From Sphingopyxis sp. MSC1_008 (GTDB lineage Bacteria > Pseudomonadota > Alphaproteobacteria > Sphingomonadales > Sphingomonadaceae), in assembly GCF_023197165.1 (NCBI RefSeq), contig NZ_JALPRD010000009.1, positions 1-64,000 on the forward strand: a DNA stretch of 64,000 nt. Reading direction: 5' to 3'. Positions 35,633 to 43,288 of the stretch are shown here, one piece after another (the first letter of the stretch is position 1; each line of letters opens with the position of its first letter). The notes beneath the pieces were generated by a model. It searched no databases. It saw only the letters and a list, made by a program, of their open reading frames with translations, and was not told where the DNA came from. The position numbers and the translations under genes are program-made.

Positions 35633-35890
35633 GTGTTCGGCGGAAGCACGTTGAGCGCGGACGAGCGGCGCAGGCTGCGTCGTTACGAACGCGCAGTTGA
35701 CCGCATGATGCCGATGCAGCGCGCGATCTTCCTCGGCCATGTCGTCGAGGATCTGACATACCGCGAACTTGCCGACAAATACGATATCAGCATCATTGAA
35801 GTTGAATGCCATATGTGGCGGGCACTCGCGCAGGTGGACGATTGCACCACGGGAAAGAACCGTCCGTGGTGGCAATTCTGGCGCCACTGA
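35633..35890 (+). CDS. Sigma-70 region-4-like HTH protein
   Basis: An 85-residue protein starting at GTG one base after the integrase stop (GAGG-CTAAG-GTG). Residues 20-65 (ERAVDRMMPMQRAIFLGHVV, then LTYRELADKYDIS) have the shape of sigma region 4 without region 2. It cannot act as a full sigma factor. As it is joined to the integrase it may regulate the element. No experimental family function is known to me. Confidence 0.72.
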   Translation: MFGGSTLSADERRRLRRYERAVDRMMPMQRAIFLGHVVEDLTYRELADKYDISIIEVECHMWRALAQVDDCTTGKNRPWWQFWRH

Positions 35891-35941
35891 CGGCGCTTCG
35901 ATCTTGCCAATCCGCCATCGTCTCGACAGGGTGCCGCCAGC

Positions 35942-36886
35942 ATGAAAACCGACCTCGATCATCTTCCGGCGAACAAGCAGCGCGAACTTGAACGCGTGAA
36001 GCAGATCATCTTCGAAGAGTTTGAGGACGCACTTGCCCTTGGCACGATGAGCTGGAAGAAAAAGGGACGGATCGACAAGATCATCCTTTACGGTAGCTAT
36101 GCGCGCGGCGGCTGGGTGGACGAGCCGCACACCGCCAAGGGCTATCGTTCAGACTTTGATTTGCTGATAATCGTCAACGACAAGCGGCTTACCGAAAAGG
36201 TCGATTTCTGGCTCAAGCTGGACGACCGGCTCATTCGCGAGCTGGCGATCGACAAGACCCTGCATACGCCAGTCAACTTCATCGTCCACACCTTACAGGA
36301 AGTTAACGACGGACTGGCGCACGGGCGTTATTTCTTCATGGACGTCGCCAAGGATGGCATCGCGCTACACGAGTTTGACGAGAAGCCGCTGCACACGCCC
36401 AAGCCTAAGACGCCCGAACAGGCGCTCGCGATGGCGCAGGAATATTTCGACGAGTGGTTTCCAAGTGCGGGCCGCTTCAAAAGCGCGGCTGAATTTCTCG
36501 CAAATGACGGCGGGTTGCGGGAAGCGGCGTTCAACATGCATCAGGCGGCGGAACGGCTCTACCATTGCGTGCTGCTCGTCTGCACCTTCTACACGCCGCA
36601 TGTTCACAATCTCGCCTTCCTCCGCACGCAGGCTGAGCGTCTCGATATGAGGCTGGTCGATGCCTGGCCTCGTGAACGTCGCGAAGATCGAGCGCGCTTC
36701 GAGAAGCTCAAAGAGGCTTATGTGAAGGCGCGCTATTCGAAGCACTTCCGCATCACTGAGGAGGAACTGCAATGGCTTGGCGGCTGCGTCGAGGAATTGG
36801 GTCGCGCCGTTCACGCCATTTGCTCCGAACGCATCGCCCAACTTGAAGCACAAGCGGGTCAGAACCCGCCTCTCGCTCCCGTCTGA
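35942..36886 (+). CDS. Fused MNT-type nucleotidyltransferase and HEPN domain protein
   Basis: A 314-residue two-domain protein. The N-terminal MNT domain has the nucleotidyltransferase signature GS(51-52)YARGG and the catalytic acidic pair D71-x-D73 (SDFDLLII). The C-terminal helical HEPN domain begins near 160 and has R193-x6-H200, the RX4-6H motif used by HEPN RNases. In HepT/MntA toxin-antitoxin pairs these are separate genes and the MNT protein adenylylates the toxin; here they are one chain. A role as an RNase with built-in control is inferred. No strong ribosome site is seen before the ATG at 35942. Confidence 0.85.
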   Translation: MKTDLDHLPANKQRELERVKQIIFEEFEDALALGTMSWKKKGRIDKIILYGSYARGGWVDEPHTAKGYRSDFDLLIIVNDKRLTEKVDFWLKLDDRLIRELAIDKTLHTPVNFIVHTLQEVNDGLAHGRYFFMDVAKDGIALHEFDEKPLHTPKPKTPEQALAMAQEYFDEWFPSAGRFKSAAEFLANDGGLREAAFNMHQAAERLYHCVLLVCTFYTPHVHNLAFLRTQAERLDMRLVDAWPRERREDRARFEKLKEAYVKARYSKHFRITEEELQWLGGCVEELGRAVHAICSERIAQLEAQAGQNPPLAPV

Positions 36887-36902
36887 TACCCTGCGCGAAA
36901 CC

Positions 36903-36970
36903 GCGAGGCCGCTGGGCCGCGATGCTACGCATCGGACCCGCATTTTAGATACACACCTCACGCACGGGTG
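36903..36970 (+). repeat. 68-bp inverted repeat, left copy
   Basis: This 68-base stretch matches the reverse complement of 37802-37869 at 63 of 68 positions by direct comparison, with no gaps. Each copy contains an inner hairpin CGATGC-TAC-GCATCG. The pair brackets the mucR-like gene at a distance of about 830 bases. Confidence 0.85.
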
Positions 36971-37102
36971 CATAATGGTTTTCCGCCAATTTTCGAGCTG
37001 CCGATCCGCTGCCTCGTTTTGACGCCGCCCCAAGAGTCTCAGTTTTCCGCCAAGTCTGGAGGCAGCGCATCGGCAGCGCTTTGGGCGGGAGACCGAAAAA
37101 TA

Positions 37103-37129
37103 GAGCGGCAGATCAGCCGCTCCCTTTTT
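37103..37129 (+). terminator. Intrinsic terminator
   Basis: GAGCGGC, loop AGATCA, GCCGCTC, then CCTTTTT: a 7-bp GC-rich stem with a U-run on the plus strand. On the minus strand the stem is followed by TATTTTTC, so it may work in both directions. It ends transcription from the MNT-HEPN side before mucR. Confidence 0.7.
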
Positions 37130-37244
37130 GAATTTGTCGGGGGCGCGACGGAAGCTCGATCGCGCCCGTCATGCCGTTTGTTCAGAGCGCGTTGCCCTGC
37201 TAGGAGCGCACTCGAAATAGGTTGGGCGCCGAAGGAAAATAAAG

Positions 37245-37682
37245 ATGGAAGATTCTGAAACCTTGGTCACGCTGACCGCCGACATCGTCGCCGCGCATGT
37301 CAGTAACAACAGCGTCGCCATATCGGACATCCCGCTGATCATCCGTTCGGTACACGACGCGCTCGCAGGCCTTGGCAACGCTGTCGTTCCCGAAGTCAAA
37401 CAGGAACCGGCAGTTTCGATCCGCTCGTCGGTCAAGCCGGATTACATTGTCTGTCTTGAGGACGGGAAGAAGCTGACGATGATGCGGCGTTACCTGATGA
37501 CCAACTTCGAGATGACGCCCGACGAATATCGCGCCAAGTGGAATTTGCCGAAGGATTATCCGATGGTCGCGCCGAATTATTCGGAACGTCGGCGCGTGCT
37601 TGCGAAGGAAATCGGACTCGGAACGAAGGGTCGCGGCGGAGGACGAAAGCCCGCCGCAAGCGGAGGCCGCAAAGCCAAGTAG
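37245..37682 (+). CDS. MucR/Ros-family regulator with altered zinc-finger residues
   Basis: A 145-residue regulator of the MucR/Ros family, AT-rich-DNA binders that silence genes in alphaproteobacteria. The core PDYIVCLEDGKKLTMMRRYL runs to about residue 84 and continues LMTNFEMTPDEYRAKW. In the usual finger, His residues occur in KRHL and TH; here these are Tyr83 and Asn87, and the second Cys position is Asp73, so only Cys70 remains of the ligands. It may fold without zinc, as some Ml proteins do, or have lost DNA binding. The C-terminal tail is rich in Gly and Lys. AAGGA lies 8 bases before the ATG. Confidence 0.88.
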   Translation: MEDSETLVTLTADIVAAHVSNNSVAISDIPLIIRSVHDALAGLGNAVVPEVKQEPAVSIRSSVKPDYIVCLEDGKKLTMMRRYLMTNFEMTPDEYRAKWNLPKDYPMVAPNYSERRRVLAKEIGLGTKGRGGGRKPAASGGRKAK

Positions 37683-37801
37683 CCTCGTGCCTGAGAGTGC
37701 GAACCGTACTCTCGAAAAACGTCTAAAAACCGTGCATCTCTGCTGGCACCGCCCGAGTGTAGTCGTATCGCACTCTCAAAAAGCGGCGGAAATGCCGCAT
37801 T

Positions 37802-37869
37802 CACCCGTGCGTGAGGTGTGTATCCAAATTACGGGTCCGATGCGTAGCATCGCGGCCCTGCGACCTCGC
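37802..37869 (-). repeat. 68-bp inverted repeat, right copy
   Basis: Reverse-complement partner of 36903-36970 (63 of 68 identical). It lies between the mucR-like gene and the excalibur gene, 38 bases beyond the stop of the latter. Confidence 0.85.
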
Positions 37870-37907
37870 CTCCACAGCTGCCATCTCAGACATGCCAAGG
37901 CGAGACA

Positions 37908-38243
37908 CTACCCCCGATAAGGTTCACAAGCTATTCCGTCGTTATCCGCGTCCAGCCCTTCACGATATCCGGGTTCGCCGCGATAGATCGGTGCGGCTCC
38001 TACTGCGCGCGCGTCATCGCAGCGCGACCAATAATCGCCCTCTTTCGCCGAGCGCTCGCGCGCCATTCCAGTAGCGATACTGATATCCTTCGCGGTCGCC
38101 ATGATGGTGTCGCGGCCCTCCGGGGTTGTTGCGACAGAACCGAGCCCCGCGATAGCAACGACGAGACCCGCGCCTGCCAGAAGGTTTAACGAGCGGCGAG
38201 GCACGTTGCGGTATGTCCGGCGATAGGTTGGGCGACTGGTCAT
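37908..38243 (-). CDS. Excalibur calcium-binding domain protein
   Basis: A 111-residue protein with a basic N-terminus, one transmembrane or signal-anchor helix (about 19-36, LNLLAGAGLVVAIAGLGS) and a C-terminal excalibur domain: C75 in YWSRCDDARAVGAAPIYRG, then GYREGLDADNDGIACE with the Dx-Dx-DG calcium-type loop and second Cys. Excalibur domains occur at cell surfaces and next to secreted nucleases; here the nuclease is absent. The start at 38243 is chosen as the first ATG before the anchor helix; no clear ribosome site is seen. Confidence 0.8.
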   Translation of the reverse strand: MTSRPTYRRTYRNVPRRSLNLLAGAGLVVAIAGLGSVATTPEGRDTIMATAKDISIATGMARERSAKEGDYWSRCDDARAVGAAPIYRGEPGYREGLDADNDGIACEPYRG

Positions 38244-38719
38244 CGAATTCGAGTACACGGAAGTGGTAAATGTTGGGTGTGGATGCCGCACCGCACGCTT
38301 CCGCGGCGCCGTTCGTCTGTCGAAAGGCTGGGAAATTATCGGCGATGAATGGGAGGGGCTTAAGGCAAGATAAAAGACGTGCCAGCTTCGGGCACGCGAT
38401 GGTCGGTTTTCTGCGGGTTTGCACGTCTGGCACTGCCGAAATCTGCCATACGCGACGGCTCTACAGCCCCCCACCCCCGCGGTTTTTTGTCTGGCATCGG
38501 AAATCGGCGTGGACAACTCGGACGTCCACGAATCCATCAGCGGATGTCTACGTCCGCAGGCGTTTCAACAGCAGGCGTGCTTCTGGTCGTGCAATTAGAA
38601 GCGATGGCGTAGAAATGTCGGGTAGCGCTAGTGATCCGGCTTGCGGATAATTGGGCGTCGCGTCGCGCGTTTGCGCCGTCTCAACATTTTTATAGCTAGT
38701 GCAAATGGCAGGAGGTTCC
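38244..38719. other. Long spacer, no gene seen
   Basis: About 475 bases between the excalibur gene and the HTH gene, divergent. Open frames here have no natural protein character. The end of the stretch supplies the AGGAGG site for the gene at 38720. Confidence 0.5.
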
Positions 38720-38944
38720 ATGTCTCCCCCAATCAAATCCAATGATGCAGTCCGCACTACGACGGCGCCGCCGATCGCCATGCGCGTTCCGGATGCGTGC
38801 AGGTTCATCGGACTCAGTCGCAGCACCCTTTACCTTCTTGTTGCCACGGGAGAGATCGAAACCGTGAAGGTCGGAGCCGCCACTCTTGTGCTCACCGAGA
38901 GCCTGTGCGCCCTGATCGAACGGCGACGAAATACGCCTGTGTGA
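38720..38944 (+). CDS. AlpA/excisionase-like HTH protein
   Basis: A 74-residue protein with a MerR/AlpA-type helix-turn-helix: RVPDACRFIGLSRSTLYLLV, then GEIETVKVGAATLVL. Such proteins direct excision or activate integrase genes in P4-like islands. AGGAGG lies 4 bases before the ATG at 38720; an upstream GTG frame is less likely. It is the best candidate for the recombination directionality factor of this island. Confidence 0.8.
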   Translation: MSPPIKSNDAVRTTTAPPIAMRVPDACRFIGLSRSTLYLLVATGEIETVKVGAATLVLTESLCALIERRRNTPV

Positions 38945-39129
38945 AGCGCGCGCATTATCCGCAGCGGCAACTTCGCATCTCCGATCGCGCGCAATTTATT
39001 CCAGTGCCCGTTTCGGAAGGCGAACGGACCGCCGTTCATCAGGCGTCAGTCAATTACCGCCGCCACCCGCCAAATTCGCGCGGATAAATCCGTCGTAGCC
39101 TCGCCTTGCAATCACCCCAGTCAGGCGCT

Positions 39130-40008
39130 CTAGAAGTTAGGCCTGTGGTCGCCTTCTGCGGCTCGGTCGGCAAGAACGCGCGCTAGAGCTAACCGCTTGG
39201 TGTAAGGTTCAAGGGTCTCGCGCCAAAGCTTCTCCGACCCTGAGGAAAAGAATTCATCGCGGTCGCAATGAACCACGAGAGTACCCCGCAACCCAAATTC
39301 ATCGTCAACCACAGGCCAGATTACCGACGATTTAATACGAGTCTTCTGTCCCGGGTAAAGTTCCTTATAGCCGACCCCGTCAGTCGACGCGATGAACCGG
39401 GGGGTGCGATTATCGTCCTGATAGAGCAGGTCAGTCTCAGTGCCGACGTAAACCTTTGGGTTCGTTTTGCGGCCTGCCAAACTCTTCGGCGCACGTCCAT
39501 CTCGATTGGCCCACGCAGCAATGGTGATCTCATCATCCTCAAGAGAGCGGGTCATGAACGTCACTTCAAACTCGATGTGGTCACGGACGCTAACTTTATA
39601 ACTATATTCGGTTTCGAGCGTATCATAGAGGTCTTGGCAAGCGCTAAACATCATGTCGACCACGGCCTTGGACATCTCACGTGCGCCCGGCTGCAGCCGC
39701 CGTGCCAGGCTTATGTACTGGCTTATTTCGCGGTTCAGCGTTTGATAGCCGCTGCGATGTGTCGCATATTCCCGCTCTCGTCGAACACGGTCGGCGCCAC
39801 TAATGGCGTCAATCGCGGTCGCAATTATTGCCATTATGACGCACGCGACCAATCCGCCGCAAACAAGAATCCAGAAACGCGCGCTACTGCTCGCGTCCGC
39901 AGTAACTAGGTTGACCACAACAGCGGAAGCGTAGCTGATCGCCGCCACGATTCCCGCCTGCCAGATCGTTGACCGCTCGTGCAGCACCTTCGCTAAGTTC
40001 ACTTTCAT
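39130..40008 (-). CDS. Two-TM membrane protein with GAF-like C-terminal domain
   Basis: A 292-residue protein with two transmembrane helices (about 16-36 and 44-66) and then a cytoplasmic part. About residues 70-130 are helical and probably coiled. From about 140 onward a mixed fold reads IEFEVTFMTRSLEDDEITIAAW and later SVIWPVVDDEFGLRGTLVVH, like a degenerate GAF domain. Its ATG overlaps the stop of the kinase-deoxyribosyltransferase gene as ATGA, with GGAG 6 bases upstream, so they are co-translated. 2TM proteins joined to nucleotide-processing enzymes are often membrane effectors in antiphage signalling; that role is inference here. Confidence 0.7.
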   Translation of the reverse strand: MKVNLAKVLHERSTIWQAGIVAAISYASAVVVNLVTADASSSARFWILVCGGLVACVIMAIIATAIDAISGADRVRREREYATHRSGYQTLNREISQYISLARRLQPGAREMSKAVVDMMFSACQDLYDTLETEYSYKVSVRDHIEFEVTFMTRSLEDDEITIAAWANRDGRAPKSLAGRKTNPKVYVGTETDLLYQDDNRTPRFIASTDGVGYKELYPGQKTRIKSSVIWPVVDDEFGLRGTLVVHCDRDEFFSSGSEKLWRETLEPYTKRLALARVLADRAAEGDHRPNF

Positions 40009-41198
40009 CTGCCGCTCCACGTCATCTTAGTGAGAGGATCAATCCGCTTGAGAGCCGTCGTGAGCCCGTTCATAGATTTGGCCTCTATCGTACCGACCCC
40101 CTGTAACGACGCCATGCCCTGGCCGAAGAAGCTGGTCGGGTCGCGCGTGCTAAGCAGGATCAGACTTGGCTTTGCGAGACCGAGTGCATAGGCGAATTCG
40201 GCGTGGCTGCCGAAGCTCTCTGCGATCAAACCGATGAAGCAATCTGATTCGGCTACCCCGGCTAAGCACCTTCTTGCGACTTCGCTGCCGGGAAGCGAGC
40301 GCTTGCCCCAGCGGTTAATGTCTCGGTGCGGCAACAGCACGTCATGGCCATGACCTTCGATGGCTCGGGCGAGCGCTGTCAGCTTTCTGCGATAGGCGAT
40401 GGGGATGTCTTCGGTTGAACCGTCCCCATTGAACAGATAGCCTTCGTCATGCGAAACTCTCGCCTTCATCGTGGCGCGCGCGGTAAATGGGGCGGCAAAA
40501 TAGACCCGGCGCTTTCGGAGCAGGGACGGGCGTATCTCAGCGTCGTCGGGGCCAGTTACCCACCCTTCAGCGAACAGATCAAGCTGATTAGACTGCGCCC
40601 GCGTCAACCTCAGGTCAATCTCACGGGCGAGTTCGTTAGCGTTAGCCTCGTCGCGATAGTCTTTTACTAACGTATCAATTACCAAAACCGGGATAGATTG
40701 TTTTGCGATCCAAGCGCGAAGACGAGTATCAAGTTTTTGCAGATGGTCGTCGGGATAGGATGATTGGTAGCTGCGCGGACGTGCTTTCAAGCGTTCTTGG
40801 CACGCTATGATTGAACAATCGCAAAACACGATTAGCGAGGGTGGTTCTAGCCGCTGCCGCAAATCGGTTGCGAGTTGTCGAAGCAATTCTATGCTTCGAA
40901 TATCAATCATCCCATCATCGTGAAAACGCTCGGCAAAGACTTCAACGTCCTCGTCAAACGAGCGGTCGAGAATGAACAGCTTGCCGCGTTCCATCCCTTG
41001 ACGCACCTCGTCATGCTTGTGAACTATGAACGAGATCTGCGCTTCAGTCGTCCACCTTTGCGGCTCACGAAACAAGTCCTCAATATAGCTTCTGTTGTAC
41101 GAGCTTCGCGGGTAGAGTTCGCAAGCAAATGCTTTAGCCAACGCTTGTGCGACGGTCGTTTTTCCAGATCCGAGATTGCCCGAGACTGCGATGTACAT
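40005..41198 (-). CDS. Deoxynucleoside kinase fused to nucleoside 2-deoxyribosyltransferase-like domain
   Basis: A 397-residue fusion. Residues 1-200 are a deoxynucleoside-kinase-type P-loop enzyme: Walker A GNLGSGKTT (7-15), the D78-R79-S80 motif followed by DVEVFAERF, and the LID region ERLKARPRS. Residues about 230-350 are a nucleoside deoxyribosyltransferase/hydrolase fold: RRVYFAAPF at the start, SDCFIGLIAESFGSHAEF with candidate catalytic Glu334, and ALGLAKPSLIL. Together they could phosphorylate a nucleoside and cleave or exchange its base. I know no characterised protein with this pairing. It is first in an operon with the 2TM protein and divergent from a PP-loop gene. Confidence 0.8.
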   Translation of the reverse strand: MYIAVSGNLGSGKTTVAQALAKAFACELYPRSSYNRSYIEDLFREPQRWTTEAQISFIVHKHDEVRQGMERGKLFILDRSFDEDVEVFAERFHDDGMIDIRSIELLRQLATDLRQRLEPPSLIVFCDCSIIACQERLKARPRSYQSSYPDDHLQKLDTRLRAWIAKQSIPVLVIDTLVKDYRDEANANELAREIDLRLTRAQSNQLDLFAEGWVTGPDDAEIRPSLLRKRRVYFAAPFTARATMKARVSHDEGYLFNGDGSTEDIPIAYRRKLTALARAIEGHGHDVLLPHRDINRWGKRSLPGSEVARRCLAGVAESDCFIGLIAESFGSHAEFAYALGLAKPSLILLSTRDPTSFFGQGMASLQGVGTIEAKSMNGLTTALKRIDPLTKMTWSGR

Positions 41199-41276
41199 TT
41201 ATACCCCTCCGCGACCTTGTAACCAGACGTCGGGCAGAATGTCACGCAACCGCCGTCATATTTTTCGGGACGACAA

Positions 41277-42287
41277 ATGAATCAAACGATAGCTTTGAAC
41301 CGCGTAGTCCGCGCCGCAGAAGCGGCGCTGACCCGCTTCCCGGCTATTTGGGCTCCGGGCGCAACGCTTGCGTTTTCCGGGGGCAAAGATTCGATTGCGT
41401 TAGCCAGTGCTATGGCCGCAATGGACCGCACCGTGCGGCTACGAGCCGTCGATATGGGATACGCTAAGGAGTGGCGAGGCCGCATTGAGCGTCTGGCCGC
41501 CGTACTGGGACAACCGATCGACATTCTTGTCGTCGCCGACCTAACGGGCGATGACTTGACCGAGCCCGGAATCAGGCGCGATCTAGCGGTTAGGCGCGCA
41601 TTTCTCGATAGTCCTGCGGCCTCAGACCCCACGGTCTCGCCTTGCACGAACTGCTATAACTGTAAAATCCTCTCGCTGGTCGATGCTGCCCGGCATGACG
41701 TGCCGACTATCCTGTTCGCTCACCACGCCACCGATGCGTTGTCATCATTTCTCAAATCGGCATTGATGCACATTGACCGGTGGGAGGAAAACAATTTGAT
41801 CTATGAACGAAACCGGTTTCGCGAACTTGGCACGCGTGTCGCGCTGGATTTGCGGGCTGGCAGTCAGATCGGGATAGACAGGCTTATCGACCTGCTTCGC
41901 CAAAGCAAAGCGCACACGTCCGAGCCTCCAATCGAGCGGCGCGCGCTGCAACACCAAACGTACACGATCGGGCGTCCTATGTTCTTCCTTGAGGAGGCCG
42001 CAACTATTGCACTAGTCGATGCGCTGGGAGTCGCTGCAGAAAGCTCAGGCTGCGGACATAGCGCTGCTGCTTCCACTCGGACGCCGCGAGAAATCGTGCA
42101 CTACGAACTTCTTCCGCTCATAACCGAGACGGCGAAGGGGCGAGAGGCAGTTCAATGTCTTTCGCACTCTTTGGCCGCAAATCTCAATGAGGACGGAACC
42201 GCGCAATCGGATGTCCGTCAATCGCGGCATTTGTTGCTGGGAGCGGCCTATAAAGGAGGGCCGGAGACATTGGCCGATCGCCTGTAA
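41277..42287 (+). CDS. PP-loop ATPase (adenine nucleotide alpha hydrolase family)
   Basis: A 336-residue protein with the PP-loop SGGKDS (34-39), the VDMGYAKEWRGR region, a Cys cluster C123-x2-C126-x2-C129 and LFAHHATDALSSF. PP-loop enzymes adenylate a substrate to activate it for sulfur or nitrogen transfer (TtcA, TilS, QueC, DndC). The Cys cluster resembles metal- or sulfur-handling members, but the target (tRNA, DNA or a nucleotide) is not clear. It is divergent from the kinase fusion across 78 bases and followed by a Nudix gene. Confidence 0.8.
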   Translation: MNQTIALNRVVRAAEAALTRFPAIWAPGATLAFSGGKDSIALASAMAAMDRTVRLRAVDMGYAKEWRGRIERLAAVLGQPIDILVVADLTGDDLTEPGIRRDLAVRRAFLDSPAASDPTVSPCTNCYNCKILSLVDAARHDVPTILFAHHATDALSSFLKSALMHIDRWEENNLIYERNRFRELGTRVALDLRAGSQIGIDRLIDLLRQSKAHTSEPPIERRALQHQTYTIGRPMFFLEEAATIALVDALGVAAESSGCGHSAAASTRTPREIVHYELLPLITETAKGREAVQCLSHSLAANLNEDGTAQSDVRQSRHLLLGAAYKGGPETLADRL

Positions 42288-42392
42288 AATTCCTTGGGAC
42301 CCGGCTTTGCGTGTGCCGTGTGGGTCAGATGACCTTGCGCCCGCCGCTAGCTAAGGTAAACTATCGCAACGCCTGATTTTCAAGGGGCAGAA

Positions 42393-42824
42393 ATGGTCGA
42401 AACCGCCGATCCACGCGAACGCAGCCCTGACACAGTCGCTCTTTTGGTTACCGATGACGAGGAGCGCCTTTTGGTGCTGTGGCATGCCAAGTACCGATTT
42501 TGGACAGTGCCTCTGGGCAAGATTGAAATCGGCGAGGGAGACGTACATGCCGCCGAGCGCGAGGCGTTCGAAGAACTGGGTATTGTCTCGCAGCATATCG
42601 AACTTTTCGATATGATCCACAAGCCAGCGAATCTCGACGATTACTCGGACATCATGATAGCGTTGTGTCGCGTGACGAAATACTATGGGCAAATTACCAA
42701 TCTCGAGCCTGAAAAGCACTGCAACCTACATTTCTTAAACCCTTCAGATATCTCAAACTTGCATCCACTGTCCTATCCGACGCAGATAATTGCCGCGCGA
42801 CTATGCTCCGATCGCAACAGATGA
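42393..42824 (+). CDS. Nudix hydrolase
   Basis: A 143-residue Nudix protein with a complete Nudix box at 42-64: G42, E48, R56-E57, E60-E61 and G63 in the Gx5Ex7REUxEExGU order. Nudix enzymes hydrolyse nucleoside diphosphates linked to another group. It follows the PP-loop gene by about 105 bases and completes the nucleotide cassette. In antiphage systems Nudix proteins sometimes remove signalling nucleotides; here that is an inference. Confidence 0.88.
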   Translation: MVETADPRERSPDTVALLVTDDEERLLVLWHAKYRFWTVPLGKIEIGEGDVHAAEREAFEELGIVSQHIELFDMIHKPANLDDYSDIMIALCRVTKYYGQITNLEPEKHCNLHFLNPSDISNLHPLSYPTQIIAARLCSDRNR

Positions 42825-42929
42825 AATCTCTACAGAAGTGCGCATCCGTCCACGCCTCGCTCTACAGGCGTTGCTTTGGGGAGGTGAGCGCAGTGTACTT
42901 TTGCAATTTCACGCCGAAGCTGCCTGTCC

Positions 42930-43228
42930 GAAATCAGTCAGAGGGCGACACGATCCAACAAGGCAAGCCGTATGTGAACCTTGAGGATAGCAGCATCCAC
43001 AGCAACACCGTGGAGGGCTATTTCAGCATCTTCAAGCGCGGCATGAAGGGTATCTATCAGCACTGTGGCGAGCAGCATTTGCACCGCAATCTGGCCGAAT
43101 ATGAGTTCCGGTATAATAATCGCGCTGCGCTCGGCTGCAATGATACCGACCGCTCCGTCGCCGCACTTTCCGGTATCGTCGGCAAGCGCCTCACCCATAA
43201 GTCAGCTGGTGAGCACGCGCACGGTTGA
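42930..43228 (+). pseudogene. IS1595-type transposase remnant (C-terminal end)
   Basis: The frame reads YVNLEDSSIHSNTVEGYFS, FKRGMKGIYQHCGEQHLHR and YEFRYNNRAALGCNDTDRS, the C-terminal third of IS1595/ISXO2-like DDE transposases including the N-E-G/YFS region. The N-terminal two thirds and the first Asp residues are absent, and the fragment begins in unrelated sequence near 42930-42960. It records a past insertion between the Nudix and PIN cassettes. The spacer to 43288 holds nothing else. Confidence 0.82.
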
Positions 43229-43288
43229 TTCGGAGCCCATAGGCAGGTCTAGAAGCCGCTGGCGCACCAAGCCGCACAGACGCGGAAA

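Larger units (their letters stand above)
36887..37244. other. Spacer holding the left inverted repeat and a terminator
   Basis: About 360 bases between the MNT-HEPN gene and the mucR-like gene. It contains the 68-bp inverted repeat copy at 36903-36970 and the terminator at 37103-37129. Apart from these I see no gene. Confidence 0.6.

Noticed and set aside
39130..42824. Classical CBASS, Qat or Dnd system
   Set aside because: No CD-NTase, no QatA/B/D and no other dnd genes are present. The PP-loop protein alone does not define any of these systems.
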